Positions 44,403-57,017 of a stretch of DNA of 64,000 bases are shown here, in pieces. Source of the stretch: Bimuria novae-zelandiae CBS 107.79. Lineage: Eukaryota > Ascomycota > Dothideomycetes > Pleosporales > Didymosphaeriaceae. The first letter of the stretch is position 1. The number at the start of each line of letters is the position of its first letter. Under the pieces are notes generated by a model. It ran no database searches. It was given only the letters and a program-made list of their open reading frames with translations, and was not told where the DNA came from. The stretch spans positions 284,190 to 348,189 of the forward strand of contig ML976686.1 in NCBI GenBank assembly GCA_010015655.1, given 5' to 3'. A program made the position numbers and the translations under genes.

Positions 44403-45844
44403 CTACGCCCTCCACCTCCTAGTAACAACCCCCCTCCTCACCTTCTTCGCCCCCGCAAACCCCAGCGCACTATTAAACAAATCCGCCGTACTCTGATCCC
44501 TCGTCCCCGCCTGCTCAACCAACGCCTTCGCACTCTTGCAGCTCGAAATCGCGGCATCGTTCGCCTTGCACACATTGGTCAGCTGGTTGCACAGCGCATT
44601 GGTGATGATGTTGGGGTTGAGCGCCTCGCCCTGGCCGCCGCGCGCAAGCGTGTCGGTGATCTGGAAGGTGAATTCGTCGGCGGGGCGCCCGTTTTGGCCG
44701 CCGGCGAAGAAGATGGTCGGCGTGCAGAGGCCGAAGTCTTCGTCGCCGGTGAGGACGGAACCTGCGGCGGCGCCGGCGTTTCCGGCGTTGTTTCCAGCAT
44801 TTCCGGCGTTGTTTCCAGCATTGTTGTTTCCAGCATTTCCGGCGTTGTTTCCAGCATTTCCGGCGTTGTTTCCAGCATTTCCGGCGTTGTTTCCAGCATT
44901 GTTGTTTCCAGCGTTGTTTCCGGCATTGTTGTTTCCGGCAGCAGCGCCAGTGTTGTTGGCGGCGTTTCCGGCGTTGTTGTTCTCAGCGTTGTTGTTAGCA
45001 TTGCCAGCGTTGTTGTTCCCAGCATTGTTGTTTCCAGCGTTGTTGTTTCCAGCGTTGCAAGCGGCTGCTGAGTTATCGGCGGCCTTGTCGTTGCCAGCAT
45101 TCGCGTTTCCAGCGTCCGCATTGCCGCCAGCTTGGTTGTTGCCAGCGTCTGCGTTGCCGGCCTGGTCTTGGTTCGCATTGCCTTGATCAGCATTGCCCTG
45201 GTTGGCATTGCCTTGATTCGCGTTGCCTTGCCCAGCACCCTGAGCAGCACCAGCACCCGCAGCCGCAGCCCCATTCGCAGCCTGAGCCTGGACCAGATCC
45301 CCAAACCCAGCCTCACTCAGCAGATCAAACACGCTCTTCCCATCAGCAGCAAGCGGGCTCGCAGCAGTCTGCGCGCTCAAAGCAGCCACGCCCCCGTTGA
45401 CATCAACATCAGGATCGATGAGCGGCGTGATACCGCGTAGCTCCGGGGTAGCCGGCAGCGAAGCATCACCGCAGACGTTCTGCACGTTCCCGTTGGCGAA
45501 GGGGTTTGTGTTTTTCTCAGCCGTGACCATGCCGATGGCTGCGGCGATGGCATCGGCGCCACCACCGAGCTCGGTGACGATCTTGTCGGCGGTAGCGAGC
45601 TGTTCGGTTGTTAGATCAAGTTCCAAGGTTCCTTCCAAGAGAGGATGGTGGAAGGAGGACATACCTTAGCGCAAGAGTTCGCCGCGCCCAAGAGGTCGCT
45701 GATGGCACCGCCAGCAATAGTAGCAGCAGCGCCGGGACTACCGCCCTGGACTGCAGAGATGGCCGCGATAGGGACCTGTTCCTGACCAAAACGGGCCTCG
45801 ACATATGCCACCACGGCTGCGATAAGAACGACTTTGGAAACCAT
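44403..45844 (-). CDS. Secreted Asn/Gly/Ala-repeat protein (458 aa, 2 exons)
   Basis: Exons 45665-45844 and 44403-45599, intron 65 bp at phase 0. MVSKVVLIAAVVAYVEA looks like a cleaved signal peptide, followed by RFGQEQVPIAAISAVQGGSP. A conserved-looking N-terminal domain (about residues 20-190) contains Cys at NSCAK and VCGD. The middle (about residues 205-365) is made of short units built from GNAGNN, GNNNA and GNANQ. The C-terminal domain contains FGLCTPTIFFAGGQNGRPAD, LCNQLTNVCKA and SSCKSAKALVEQ, so it keeps paired Cys, and ends in a basic tail. Neighbouring fungi have proteins of this general form with vague names; cell-wall or surface location is inferred from the signal and repeats. 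Confidence 0.85.
44770..45245 (-). repeat. Coding minisatellite, 9-18 bp units (GNN/AGN codons)
   Basis: Plus strand shows many copies of GCGTTGTTTCCAGCATTTCC-like units, densest at 44,780-45,060, then a second unit type, GCGTTGCCTTGATTCG-like, near 45,170-45,235. Units keep the reading frame. Confidence 0.9.
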
Positions 45845-46937
45845 CTTTCTTGATTGTCAAACAATACAAAGATATAAGTTAAGTTGCGAAAAAGAGAGAC
45901 TAGCTCGTAAAGATGAAAATACGGGCCACCGGGGCAGAATGAATGAAGGGGTAAAGAAAGAAGGACGGAACGAAGAAAAGACTGGTGTTGCAACTGGAGA
46001 AGCTGTGAGGCTGAGAAGTAGATACCTTAGTTGCGTGGCCTACACGCCGCCTTTATACCTGCAGGCGACGAACAGGCGTGCTGAACACCTACCACATACC
46101 CCATCCTGCGTGACGACACGGATAAATTGCATCGTCTCGAGTGTGCGTCCGCATGCGCCGTGCAAGAGCAGTGTTCCCCCGTCCAGCCGCGGCCCAGCAC
46201 TCTGCGCAGTGTGGAAATAGGCCCAGGAACCCCCGCTGGCACACGTATATGCGATATAGGGCATGGTGGGACGTATGATTTGCCGTTTGCGACTTCGCGT
46301 AGCCTTAGTGCCCGCTGCTAAGAGTTTGGAGGGGGTTCGGTAGAACGGGAGGTGTGAAGTGTTGAGCTGGCCCCCGCGACACTCCGGGTCGCAGTACTGT
46401 CTCACATGACACCGCTACACTTATAGCCGCCATGACACTGCACGTCAACGTTTACAAACTCAATGCGTTTGAGAGACCGTGCACCACTCAGAACATTCAA
46501 CGCCAGCCCGACAACTTCCAGAATTCCGACTCATTCGACGAAGAACAAAACATCATGCATTCAGACGTAAACGAACAAATTGAGGGTTTGACAACAATGC
46601 AGACTGGTATTGCGCAAGTAAAAGTGGGAAAATGCTAGGAACAGGCTATGGAGCCCGATTAATGCTAAGAGAGTTTAGGGGTTGTTCTATGATGCTTCCA
46701 GAAACGCGGTATGCAGTCGGAACAAGATTAAGTCCGTCGCAGGTTGGATCGTTTGAGCGTCGACTGGGCAACGATTGTCGTCTTGGACTCAGTGTGCGAC
46801 CGCCAACATGCAGTGACTGTGAACTAGCCGCCAGTGCAAGGTGATTACCGTGAATTCGACCCCGCATGTGACACCGATGTTGGACGCTCGCACGCCTGCC
46901 ATGTCTCGGACCCAAAATTCCCACACCACTGAATTCA
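45845..46937. other. Intergenic, no gene seen
   Basis: Holds the probable promoter of the Asn-rich secreted protein and the 3' region of the COX24 gene. No supported feature. Confidence 0.5.
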
Positions 46938-48099
46938 TCATGTCTTGCCCAGCTTCCGTCGCTCCAGCCTCGTCCTCTTCATCAACTTCTTGTACTTGTG
47001 TTTTTTCATTTTAAGTTTCCTTTGCCTCTTGACGCTGATTGCGAACATGTCTCGACCGCTGTTGTTCGCATGCTGCCGTTGATTCATACGGTCAAGGAAC
47101 GGCTGGCGCACCTCAAACTGATCCAGCTCTTGTCCGTTCTCGGCGGCGGGCGCCGCAATTTCAACCATGGGTGCGGTAGTAGCTGAATAGGTGCGCTTGC
47201 CCGAGGCATCTGTAGACTCTGTCACGACTACAGCCGTGGACCAAGCGCGCTTCTTGATCTGCGAAGGTGTGGCAGCGACGTCCACCACTGTGTTGTTGGC
47301 TGGCTGTGTTTCGGCTACTTGGCCCAAAGCGACAGGAGGCGGCGGTGGCCTGAATGGAACGAATCTGGCCATGAGCTGCTCCAATGTGATCTGCGGAGGC
47401 TCATCAGAATTCAGCGGTGCACTGTCGGCAGGCGCCTGCTTCTCCTGGACCGCCAATGCTGCTTCCAAGCTCTCGATGCCGCTCGAAAGCGTTTGAATGT
47501 TTTCAATGGTCGTTTTCCTGGTGTAGGGAGACCGCGGTGTGAAGATGGATTCGAAGGAAGAGGTAGTTGATACGGGAGGTATAACCTGATCCAGCGATAT
47601 GGGGCGATGAAGCGAGAAGAAGGATGAGATCTTCACTTCTGCACATCATGTTAGCTATTGCACCAGTCTACCACATAGCTGTTGGCTGCATACCAGGCTT
47701 CTGTAGATAGTCGGTGGGTGGCACATGAGGGACATTCAGCGTCGGGGCCGCGGGCGTTGTCCTCTTCCTCCCAGCCCTGCCGTTCGCCTTCCTTGCAGGA
47801 GCTTTCCCAGCACTTGCGGATGCCTGCTGGGTAGAGTTCGACCCGTTCGTGTTGGAGCCACCCGAAGGTGTCGAGCCATTCGCGTTGGAGTTATCTGGAG
47901 GTATCGAGGCCTTGGAGGACGATAAGCGCCGCTGGTGGCTCGGCCGGGCAAAGGACATCGGGGCCGCGGCGATGGTTGCTGGGCGCGCGAAGGCGCACAC
48001 CGAGGGCGGCGGGAGGGTGCTGGGAGAGCGGGCGACTCTCCCGGCGGCGGAGGAGAACATGGCCGGCAGATGGAGCGAGATGGCGTTGATGGTGTTCAA
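46938..48099 (-). CDS. COX24: Mitochondrial small-ribosomal-subunit protein mS38 / COX24-like (368 aa, 2 exons)
   Basis: Exons 47694-48099 and 46938-47638, intron 55 bp, phase 1 (CCTG to AAGTG, giving PEVKISSFF). The C-terminal 30 residues, SVKRQRKLKMKKHKYKKLMK then RTRLERRKLGK, are the DUF1713/COX24 signature of mitoribosomal protein mS38, needed for translation and COX1 mRNA handling in yeast. The N-terminus is rich in Ser/Ala/Arg without acidic residues, a mitochondrial presequence; the alternative Met at 48060 (MFSSAAGRVARSPS) makes an even better one. The long middle part is disordered and species-specific. The family's basic C-terminus is the only conserved part. Confidence 0.9.
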
Positions 48100-50424
48100 G
48101 TCCGCCTGTTGTTCGGCGCAAGGCGATGATCCTGCGAGTCACACACAATGCGTCGGCCCGATGTTGTTCCTTCCTAGTCACACGAGCCGCATCACGAGGT
48201 GCCGGAAGCATGTTGCCGATGTGCCTGAGGCATACACAGATAACGAGCAACGGCCTTCTGAACGTAGTAATTCGTACGCAAGAAGCGATGCTCAGGATAC
48301 GTTGAAAGGCAAGCGATTATCTGATGGGTTTCCTGAGGGCAAATGCGACGTTCATGTACCTATGGTATGGTTTCTCGATGTATGCAATCCGTGGTTCTGC
48401 CTAGGCACAGAACATCTATGCAGGCGGATAGCGGGCACCTATCAAAGAAACAGCTGGAGCTCTGGAGGCCGAGGCCGAGGCCGAGCTGGAAGCCGGAGTG
48501 AACAAGCGGAGAAACATCAAGCAGGATGAAAACCTTCCGATATTGCCCCGAAAAGACACATTCTCATACCCCATGCACCTCCGTATCGCAACCAGATAAC
48601 AATGCAGCACTCTACCTCCACCCGCCCCAACCTGTCTCACTCAATCCAGAACCTCGCATCAACGTAATACTGCACGTACAGGGTCCCAGCAGCCACCCGG
48701 GCGGTGCACCTTACCCTTGGGTCCGATACCTGCAAATCCACCTCTGTTATACATGTACCATGTATACGGGGGATATAACGGGCAAGCGTTGAACGGCTAT
48801 CACTTGATTTATGCAGCGCCGTTGAGAATATCGAAGTTTATCGACTAGCATCAAAGTAGCCTCCTACCGTGCCGCGATTAGAAAATCGTACCCTGGAGGG
48901 GTTCATAGAGGCAAATGGCTCCGCAGCCTCCGCTTACGTATAGTGCTCAATGTATGCGAATCCGTGATTCCGCGTAGAACAGCATTGACATGTATTGTGG
49001 GTAGACCTTTTATAACCAGCACCCACAGCATTCATTATTTAAAAATATCCTCCTCCATGACGCAAGACGCACACCTTGAAACATCCCCTCATTTCACCCG
49101 CCACCTATAAAAATAATCAACCCCGTAGATTAAGCGGACATGAATGCACATGCACATGTGTGTACCCGGATCCTTATCAGGAAAGTACCTTCGTTCAAGC
49201 CCCCTCCCACCGCGCCGACCACCCACCCACACCCACGCTCTCCTCATGCACAACCGTTAAACACCCCTACGTACTCGTACACGCCGTATCACCGCTCACC
49301 TCATAACACTCTATCCCATCCATAGTACTCGTGGTTTCCCCCGTAGCTTCCCCGCCCGAGTCCGCCTCGATCCCCAACGCCACTCCCGCCGCCGTCCATT
49401 AACCCACTACAAGCGGCATCCTTCCCGCGCGCACGCGTCGCGCGCGTCGATCACGCTACTTGTAAGTTCTAGCACGAGGCAGGCGAAAGTTTATGCATGA
49501 CTATAGGAGGGGATGGGTTTCCGCGCAGTTCCGCGAGGAGGTTCGGAAACGGGGACGGCAGAACTGCGGTTCCAGTCCGAACGGGCGGGGTCTGCGTCTA
49601 CCGGGAGGGATAGGCAAGGTAAGGCAAGGCAAGGCAGGTATATAGGACGCATGTGAGGAGGGGTGTACTCTATGCCAGAATATATGTGCAGGAAAGTTGC
49701 AGTCGAATATAGCTCTCGGCCGAGGACTCTCTGTGTAGTGCAACCCGAGTAAACGATGTAATATATATGCACTGCAGCGTACCACGTGTGCAGAGACGCG
49801 CCTCCCAAATGCCTCAAAAGAACAATACTATAGCGGAGAGAAAATGAGGTGCTACAAGGCCTTACGCCCCACCCAAACAGTGCTTGGCTTACAAAAGACA
49901 ACGCTTTGAACGAACACAATCTCTTTTTACCTTCAGGTTCCTACTTGCTGTCCGTCTGCCTGCTCACTGCACCGCGTGCACCCACCTCATCCTTCCCCCA
50001 CACACTCCCAAAACTTTGAAATTATAGAGGAACATGGTACCGGCTCTTGCACGGGTTCAAGTGGAACCGCCACATCAAACTTAGAGCCTAAAACAAACAT
50101 TGATAATCTTCGAACAGAAAGCTGGGATATCGAGGGTATGTAACAACAGCTGGCGCGTGGAGGGATCGCTGCAAATGTGTGCGTCTGCCTAGGTGCGCGA
50201 GGTTCATTCTTCGCCGTGGCTCGAATGCAGTCAGTGCATGACCATTTACATGCCGGTTCGGGTGCGGGTCCAATAGAGGCGAAAGGTAGGGTTGGAGTAG
50301 TACAGGGCGGTCCACGTCTTAGGTGTTCCAGTTTCCGTGCGATGTATCCAGTTGGGCAGAACCAAGACGAAGTTCTGGTCCCAAAAGGAGGGTGGCGATG
50401 ATGGTGTCGATAGTAAAAGGAGGC
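48100..50424. other. Intergenic, no gene seen
   Basis: Frames of up to about 140 codons without domains, on both strands. A short direct repeat of AAGGC/AGGCA units lies at 49,612-49,640. Nothing else supportable. Confidence 0.5.
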
Positions 50425-51684
50425 TTACAAGATGAGAGCGTTCAGGTTGCGCTGGACGATCATGTCCTGTACCGACTGCATGGTGATTTTGAGCAGATTC
50501 GTGTCCGTCGCGTTGGTGTAGTGAACGTAGACTTCCTTCTTCGGTTGCCGAACCAGGTTTCGGAACTTGTTCGCGAAGAACTCTTGCCCTGCTTCGATGT
50601 CGGTGGGCTTGCCGGTGTAGTCTGGGAAGACCTTATTAATCGGGCTCATGCCGCCGGCGATCTTTTCGCGGAAAAGATCGATTTTGTTCAAGAATAGAAT
50701 CAGGGCCGATTTCTCGAAATACTTGGAATTGGATATCGATTCGAAAAGCATAAGGGCTTCGTGCATTTGGTTCTGAGGGTGGTCAGTGTTTGCATATTTC
50801 CTACAAGGAAAGCGCGACTTACGCCATTTCGGTCTTCGACCAGTACATGGTCGTAACCACTGATTGCAACGAGGAAAAGTACGACTTGGACGTTGTCGAA
50901 AACGTGGATCCACTTCTTCCGCTCGGATCGCTGTCCGCCCACATCGAACATACGGTAGGTGAGGTTCCCCAACTCGAATATAGTTTCAGTGATGCCGGTC
51001 GTTCGTAATCGCGTGCGAAGAATGTCTTGGTCTGTGGGTAGATAATCTTTCGCGAAAAGCCGTTCTACGTCTGCGAAGAAGCTACGACAGGTTAGATATG
51101 ATGCAGCATGAAGATTTGGACAGTACATACTAGCTCAGGTTGTCGTGCAGCGCATACTGGTTGCCCTTCAGTATGGCCAGCTGCACGCCCTTGTCTGCCC
51201 ACAGGCTGTTGAAAGCGGATAAGCACTCCTGGGGCATACCGTCCTCGATGCCAATTTCGGGGTCCGCAGCGATGAGCTCGGCGTAACGCTGTCGCAGTCA
51301 GTATAAGGCTGCGGTGGTGGTGCGGTCGACTATACCAGGTTGTCGTCATCTTCAAAATCGGTCTCCTGCTCCTGCATGGCAGCGAAGATGGTCTGGAAGG
51401 CGGACACCAGGTTGTTGAAGATAATGGCCCGCCATTGCTTGCGTTCAGTCTTGTTGAAGCCGCCCGCATTGATGATCCGCATCTGCTTCAGCACGGTGGA
51501 CTTGCCGCTTTCACCAGCACCTGCATCCTTGTTCAGCAGCGTTCACCTATTGTTCGCAGAGATGCGTACCCAGCAGCAGCAGCTTCACCTCGCGCTGCTG
51601 CTTCTTCTTGTCATTTCGGATGATCTTCTCGATCTCCTCATTGCGCCGGCTCTCAGGGTCGACTGGTTTCTTGCCGAAGCACAT
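50425..51684 (-). CDS. Heterotrimeric G-protein alpha subunit, fungal group II (354 aa, 5 exons)
   Basis: GTPase coupling 7-TM receptors to cAMP/MAPK signalling at the plasma membrane. Exons 51570-51684, 51336-51520, 51131-51288, 50823-51081, 50425-50772; introns 49, 47, 49, 50 bp; total 1,065 nt. Motifs in order: MCFGKK start, P-loop GAGESGKST spanning intron 1, the RTTGI switch I, DVGGQRSERKKW switch II, LFLNKIDLF (NKxD) and YTNATDT in the guanine-contact TCAT position. The MCFG start and the NAT variant are as in fungal group II alphas (GNA-2 type). No GxxxS/T myristoylation start is present, since residue 2 is Cys; palmitoylation is possible. Size is normal. Confidence 0.96.
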
Positions 51685-54600
51685 TATTCCCGGGGCCATT
51701 CACGAGCTCGCGGAGCAGTTTTCGAGGCGCGGCGGAGGGCGGTCGACGGTCGACGGTTACGGCGGGGGCGTTTATAGGTGGGCTCCAGACACGCGACGGC
51801 ACGACGCTCGTGGCTATTTACAGGTCAGGCATGCATTGATATAACGGCAAGCGTATATGCCATGAAGGGCAGCGGCGGCCCCGGGTGGAGGTGCGTGGGC
51901 GAGCAGCGGCGACGGGTCACTTACAGCAAATTCTACAGCTAGCAAATGATTGTTGGTGGTGGGCGAGGAGTGGCGGCGTGCGACTGCGAAAGCACTTGTA
52001 GTTGGGACGCCGACGATCTCAGGAAAAGGGAGCCTTTGCCGAGCATGTGGTGGTCGGGATGGGCTGGCTACTTCCTTGACGGGGCGGGCCACTCGGCGCG
52101 ATGCCGCACTGAACAGGACAGGAGCCAGGAGTGGGGAATGCGAGGAATGATATGACAAGTGACGAGCTCCTGGCGGGACAGCAGGCGACGGTGTTGACGC
52201 AGCCCCAAGTAGCAGCTTACAGAGGTTTTCAGCAGCGGAGGGTGCGCGATGGGAGGGTGTGTTGCAGGCAGGCGCATTGGCTTTGGCTGGACTGCAGGTG
52301 CTGGAATCTGGAAAACACCACGACAAGCGTGACGGGCAACAATGCCCTGCACGCCGCAACGGTAGTCTAGCAAGGGTGCCTGGGAGAGTCGGGAGCGGCA
52401 GCAAGGCCAGGACAAAAGACAGCAACGTGCATTCCCGCTTTGGGCGCAAACGACTCCACAGTTGTGGTTCGCATGTGCCTTTCATTCGCCCCTTTGCAAA
52501 AGGAACTGCATGGCGCCGTACAGTAGGGCCCGAAAGCACCGAAGCAGATCCAGCTGCGTTTCAATTGCACATCCGGCCCGCCCTCCAGCACGCTGTGTTA
52601 ATACACCGCTGCGCTAGCTGTACGAGGTCAGCTCGCGGTGCACTATAAGATGCGACACCTACACCACCACGGCCCCCAACTGTTCCCAAGACTGACTATC
52701 TCCTCAGCACGGCGACCTGAGGCCGTTTGTATCGGAGCTAAACGGCGTAGGAATGGTCGCTTCTTCCCGTTTGACCATGGATTGAACGAATCCGCTAGCG
52801 CACAACCCTGTCTGAACTGAACTCTCCTGGCGATCGACTTCGCGCGAGCTGACTTTTGCTTCTTTTGCTCTGCACAGCCGGCTGACTCTGCACCTTGCTG
52901 CAGACGCTGCGCAGGACCACTTAGATAAAGCACCGGTACATTGCCCTGGTCCTGCTCTCCTCCTAGCCACCCCGGCCAGCGCCACTGCACAACGAGCAGG
53001 ATAGTTCATCGAACTACTTGACTCTCGCCCTGAAGGATGCATAGAGCTTCACCGACCGTTTCGGCACCTCGAAACACGCATGCCCCTTCATCAACTTCTA
53101 GCTCTCCAACGTCACTCACTAACATGAACCCCACAATACACGTTGCGCATGCTTGTTGCACGCGTCGGTGCCATTGCAACCGGCGGCATTCGACGATACG
53201 AACTTCTACCATGGGGTTTCCATCCACGCCTACTGGTAACATGGTCGTCTTTAGGATCCTGCGACCAGCGTCGGAAAAAACTCACTAATCATCTTTGGCT
53301 GCGGATGCGTCCCAAATGGATTGTGATTCAAGGGTCAATGGCGAATCACCACTCTCTGACCAATTGGATTCGGACCCGGGTGCCTGGTTTGAGATGGATG
53401 CTGCATATGCCGATCCGTCGTCGTTAGTCACTCGTACTCGTATTTTCACATCAGACCTGCTGCCATTCCAATACCTCTTGCAGCGTTCGCATTATTGCAT
53501 GTTCTCGAGAGGATAAAGATCCCGCCTTTTTTTGTTCTGCTCAGCATTTGGAAGCATTGCCATTTGAGGAATGATTGTCCGCGAAAATAAGCTTTTATCT
53601 TCATCGTCTTTTATACCTCGCGCGTCATCGGTCTGATGTCTTCTGCGGTAAACTGCGGTTCTTATTTCATTTCCTCACAGGATATCTCTTCCCTGTTACT
53701 CCTTTTTGGCCACTGTAGCTATTTGTCTAGTATGTCTAGGTGGTCCATTACTCTCCCTGCCTGTCCAGTCGGTCACGCGAAATCTCCTCTATCTAAGTCC
53801 TCCATCATGGGAGACATCGAGCAAACAAGTCTACCTCACTATTGTGCTTCTGTCTACCAATCCGTTCCTTTTGCGACTTCAACTCCTTATCCCGCTCCAC
53901 TTCGGTCCCCACCTCGATGGATTGTACCACCACATATCTTTGAGTGTTAGAATACACTCCATACTTTCGAGGGCCGAGAGCAGGTTTATATTCAAGATGT
54001 TAGCTCCAAGATACTGAACTTGAGAGCAGGATCAAGGCGCAGTTATTATATCGCTGGAGAGGTATCTCAACATGCTGCCTTCGATATCTACCCAAGTACA
54101 GTTTGCAGATGCCAGGACCGCAGGCACACGCATTGCCATCACCTGGCTCTTGGACTGCCAGATGTAAATAGCTCCCGTCCGAATTCGGCACTTATAACGC
54201 GACTACTGTAGAACCTCACTTCAAGAGGACCCCTCGAGCTCGAACGGCTGTCTTGACGGGGCTTCTAGTCTTCTGCTTGGAACGTACCTCTGTTATATGG
54301 CCCTGCGTCTTCAGGGCCAGATAACAACAAGCTCCGCGTACCCTCGAGTAAGATCGCGAATAGCCAGCGAGGCATCACAGATCTTCCGCTGGTCACCAAG
54401 TAGAGACCCGACTGTTCGCTGCATCCTCTGCCCTCCGTTACCCCAGCGCCGCTCTGACAGAGTTTTTTCTCTTTGCTGTTGTGGGTCGCTCCTTCTTCGT
54501 CGGTTTCGGCCTGTGCCATCAACGTGCTGGCGTTTTCTACGACCCTCCGCCACAACACCTCACATCACCTTACCCACCTCATCCACTTCACGCGAACCAA

Positions 54601-54784
54601 GTCGCACGCGTAAGTACCCCTACTCTGCATTTTCTCCCTTCCCCTACATTGCCTCGCGAGAAAGCAAGGCGGTTTGTCCTTTAGCGAGGCCACTGGGTGA
54701 TGTCGGTCGTGCCTGCCGAGACTCTTTCTCTTTCTTCATAGCGCACGTCCGAACAACACTAGCGTAACTTTACCAGACCTCGCG
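51685..54784. other. Long divergent intergenic region (3.1 kb)
   Basis: Lies between the divergent G-alpha and coiled-coil genes. Many frames of 60-240 codons exist on both strands because of the GC content, none with a recognisable domain or start context I trust. It probably contains both promoters. No repeat seen. Confidence 0.5.
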
Positions 54785-57017
54785 ATGGCGCCTGGTCAGC
54801 CGTATCACGGTCCCATCAACATGAGCGAATCGCGCTTCGCGGCTCCGCACACCCGAAGGCAGGCGAAATCCCTCTCGGCTTCCAACCCTGACATCAAGTC
54901 GCAGAAGGACGCTGAGCGCACCATTGCGACCCGAGAGCAGATCGACGCCGCTGCCGCTAAAGCAGCAGAGCGCGCGCAGAGCGACGGTCTCGAGCTTGCC
55001 CAGGCTCAGACCATGGCGATTCAGGAGGAGGTCGCGCAGCACACCAGCGAAGTGGAGCGCACAATATCCAAAATGAATTCCACTATCCGCCAGGTGAGTC
55101 ACAGCGTAAGAAAAACCCACCCTCGCACCGACGCCATAGAGCCCCTCCGAGGGTTTACAGTCGTTGTTCAGCATCCCTTATTACCCTCAAGCTATCCTAT
55201 TATTGCCACTGTAGCCCTCTGGCTCGCTGTTTTATTACTTCCGCAGCATAACGGTTAATGTGAGCACAGAACCTCGTCTTGATCCGAGAGGCGATCGAGA
55301 AGGAGTGCCCCGAGACAGCCGCAGCATCTCTCCAGATTGTCGATACCCTCTGGAACGATCTGGAGAAACTTTTCGCAGCTGCACGCGATGCTAAAGAGGC
55401 AACTCCGCGCTTCCTCAAGAAGCAAAAGCAAAACATCGGCCTCATCGTTGCCACCAAGGTTCTGGAAGTCCATGAAGACGTTCAGCAGGAGATGAACTGT
55501 AAGGACAAGAAATTCAACCTTATGCAAGAGCAAGTTCTTGGATGGCAACAAGCTATCCACAATGTCAAAGCCAACTTCGACAACAAGAACGCCGACTTGC
55601 AGGAACGTCTGGGGCGGGTCCAGCTTGAACATGGCCTGTTAAAGGACGAGCTTGATAATGCTAAGAATCAGCTCGCGACGGCTCTGACCGCTGAGAAGCA
55701 TGCTACTAAAGTGGCAGAGGAGCTGCAGAAGCAGATGGAGTCGTTGGTACGTATGGTGTCCGAGATGTGAGTCGAGTAAGTGCTGATGTTCGTTTGCGCA
55801 GAATCAGTCGAAGGCGGGTATTGTCACCGACAACGACAACCTGCGGACCACTATCAAGAACCTTGAGACCAAGCTCAAGGCTGTCGAGGAGAAAGCCACG
55901 GAGTACTACGAGAAGGAGATGCGAAGCATGACAGAGAAGCTGCAGAAGGAGCAGCAGAAAGCTACGGCTCTGGACACTGATCTGAAAGTGCTTCGCCAGA
56001 CTGAGGAGGCGACTCGTAAGGAGTCAGAGAAGGTGAAGTCCGAGTACAAGTTGCTTTCTGAGAAGTACAAGAACCAAGGCGGGGTGTATGCAAAGGTGAC
56101 GGAGGTACATATCTACCCGACATGCGCGTCATCAAATCATACCGCTGAAATAGCGATACAGGATCTCAAGGTTCAAGCCAAAAAAGTGGCTACACTCGAA
56201 GGCGACATGCGTAAGCTGCAGGAGAAGGTGGTCGAGCTCGAGAAGGAGCACGACCGTGTTACTTTTCTCAAGAACAGCCTGCAGAAGCAGCATGATGCAC
56301 TCAAGACTGAGTTAGGTGCGTATTCTAAACTCCGATTATTTCATGTATCTAATGGTTATCGCGTTCTAGATGAGATGAAGAAGAAGGAAGCGCTTGCTAG
56401 GGACGAGACTCAGCAACTCTCTGAGAAGCTTGAGCGGACCAAGAAGGAGAACGATGAGCTCGAGACCGAGAACAACGATCTTCGTGCCAAGCAGTTCCAA
56501 CACAACAATGTTATTGCTGCGCTCAAGATAATTGATGCCGAGAATGGTAAGCGATACAACATGGCTCAATGTCGAATGAAATGCTAATCAGACACTCTCG
56601 AACAGCTATGCTCCGCGACACCACGCAGAACCTGAAGAAGACGCCCTCCTCGCCCAACGAACCGACCGATGTGGCAGCTCTCAAGAGCGAGGTGGAAGAA
56701 CTGAAGGAGAAGTTGACAGAGTCGGAGAAGAATCGCGCTGACTGGGAGGATTTCGGCAAGGTAAGTGCTGCCCAACGTTCAAAAGCGCTATTGGCATCTT
56801 GCTAATCTCACCGCAGAAAGCTCATGAAAATGCCGTCGCGGCTCAGAATAAGGCCCGCGAGCTCAAGGGCGCCGGGAAGCAGCTCGCACAAGCCCGTGCG
56901 CAGAACGAGGCCCTCCAGACCCAGATCGAGGTTCTCCGGGCCGCCGGTGGCTCTCATCAGGATGTCAAGTACTGGCGCGACAAGTACAACGAGTTGCTCG
57001 GCGAGATGGAGGGTTGA
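54785..57017 (+). CDS. Long coiled-coil protein (591 aa, 7 exons)
   Basis: Exons 54785-55093, 55270-55746, 55802-56104, 56162-56315, 56370-56546, 56606-56760, 56817-57017, summing to 1,776 nt in frame. Introns have GT/AG ends; intron 1 is 176 bp, the rest 54-59 bp. The product is coiled coil for most of its length after residue 40, with heptads rich in Glu, Lys, Gln and Leu (EKATEYYEKEMRSMTEKLQK, KVVELEKEHDRVTFLKNSLQ), a short break around KTPSSPNEPTD and an end in DVKYWRDKYNELLGEMEG. No motor or other domain is visible. It could be a structural, trafficking or spindle-related scaffold; which one cannot be said. Confidence 0.85.

Noticed and set aside
44328..45071. Plus-strand Ser/Val-rich frame opposite the Asn-rich gene
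   Set aside because: It is the mirror of the in-frame repeat block (GNN/AGN codons reversed); it has no start context or domain of its own, and the minus strand has a signal peptide, intron and Cys domains.
51340..51777. Plus-strand frame of 145 codons over the G-alpha 5' exons
   Set aside because: Shadow of the G-alpha gene; the minus strand gives a full, spliced family protein.
51814..52539. Minus-strand frame of 241 codons upstream of G-alpha
   Set aside because: Ala/Pro/Arg-rich composition typical of a chance frame in GC-rich DNA; no domain; in promoter position.
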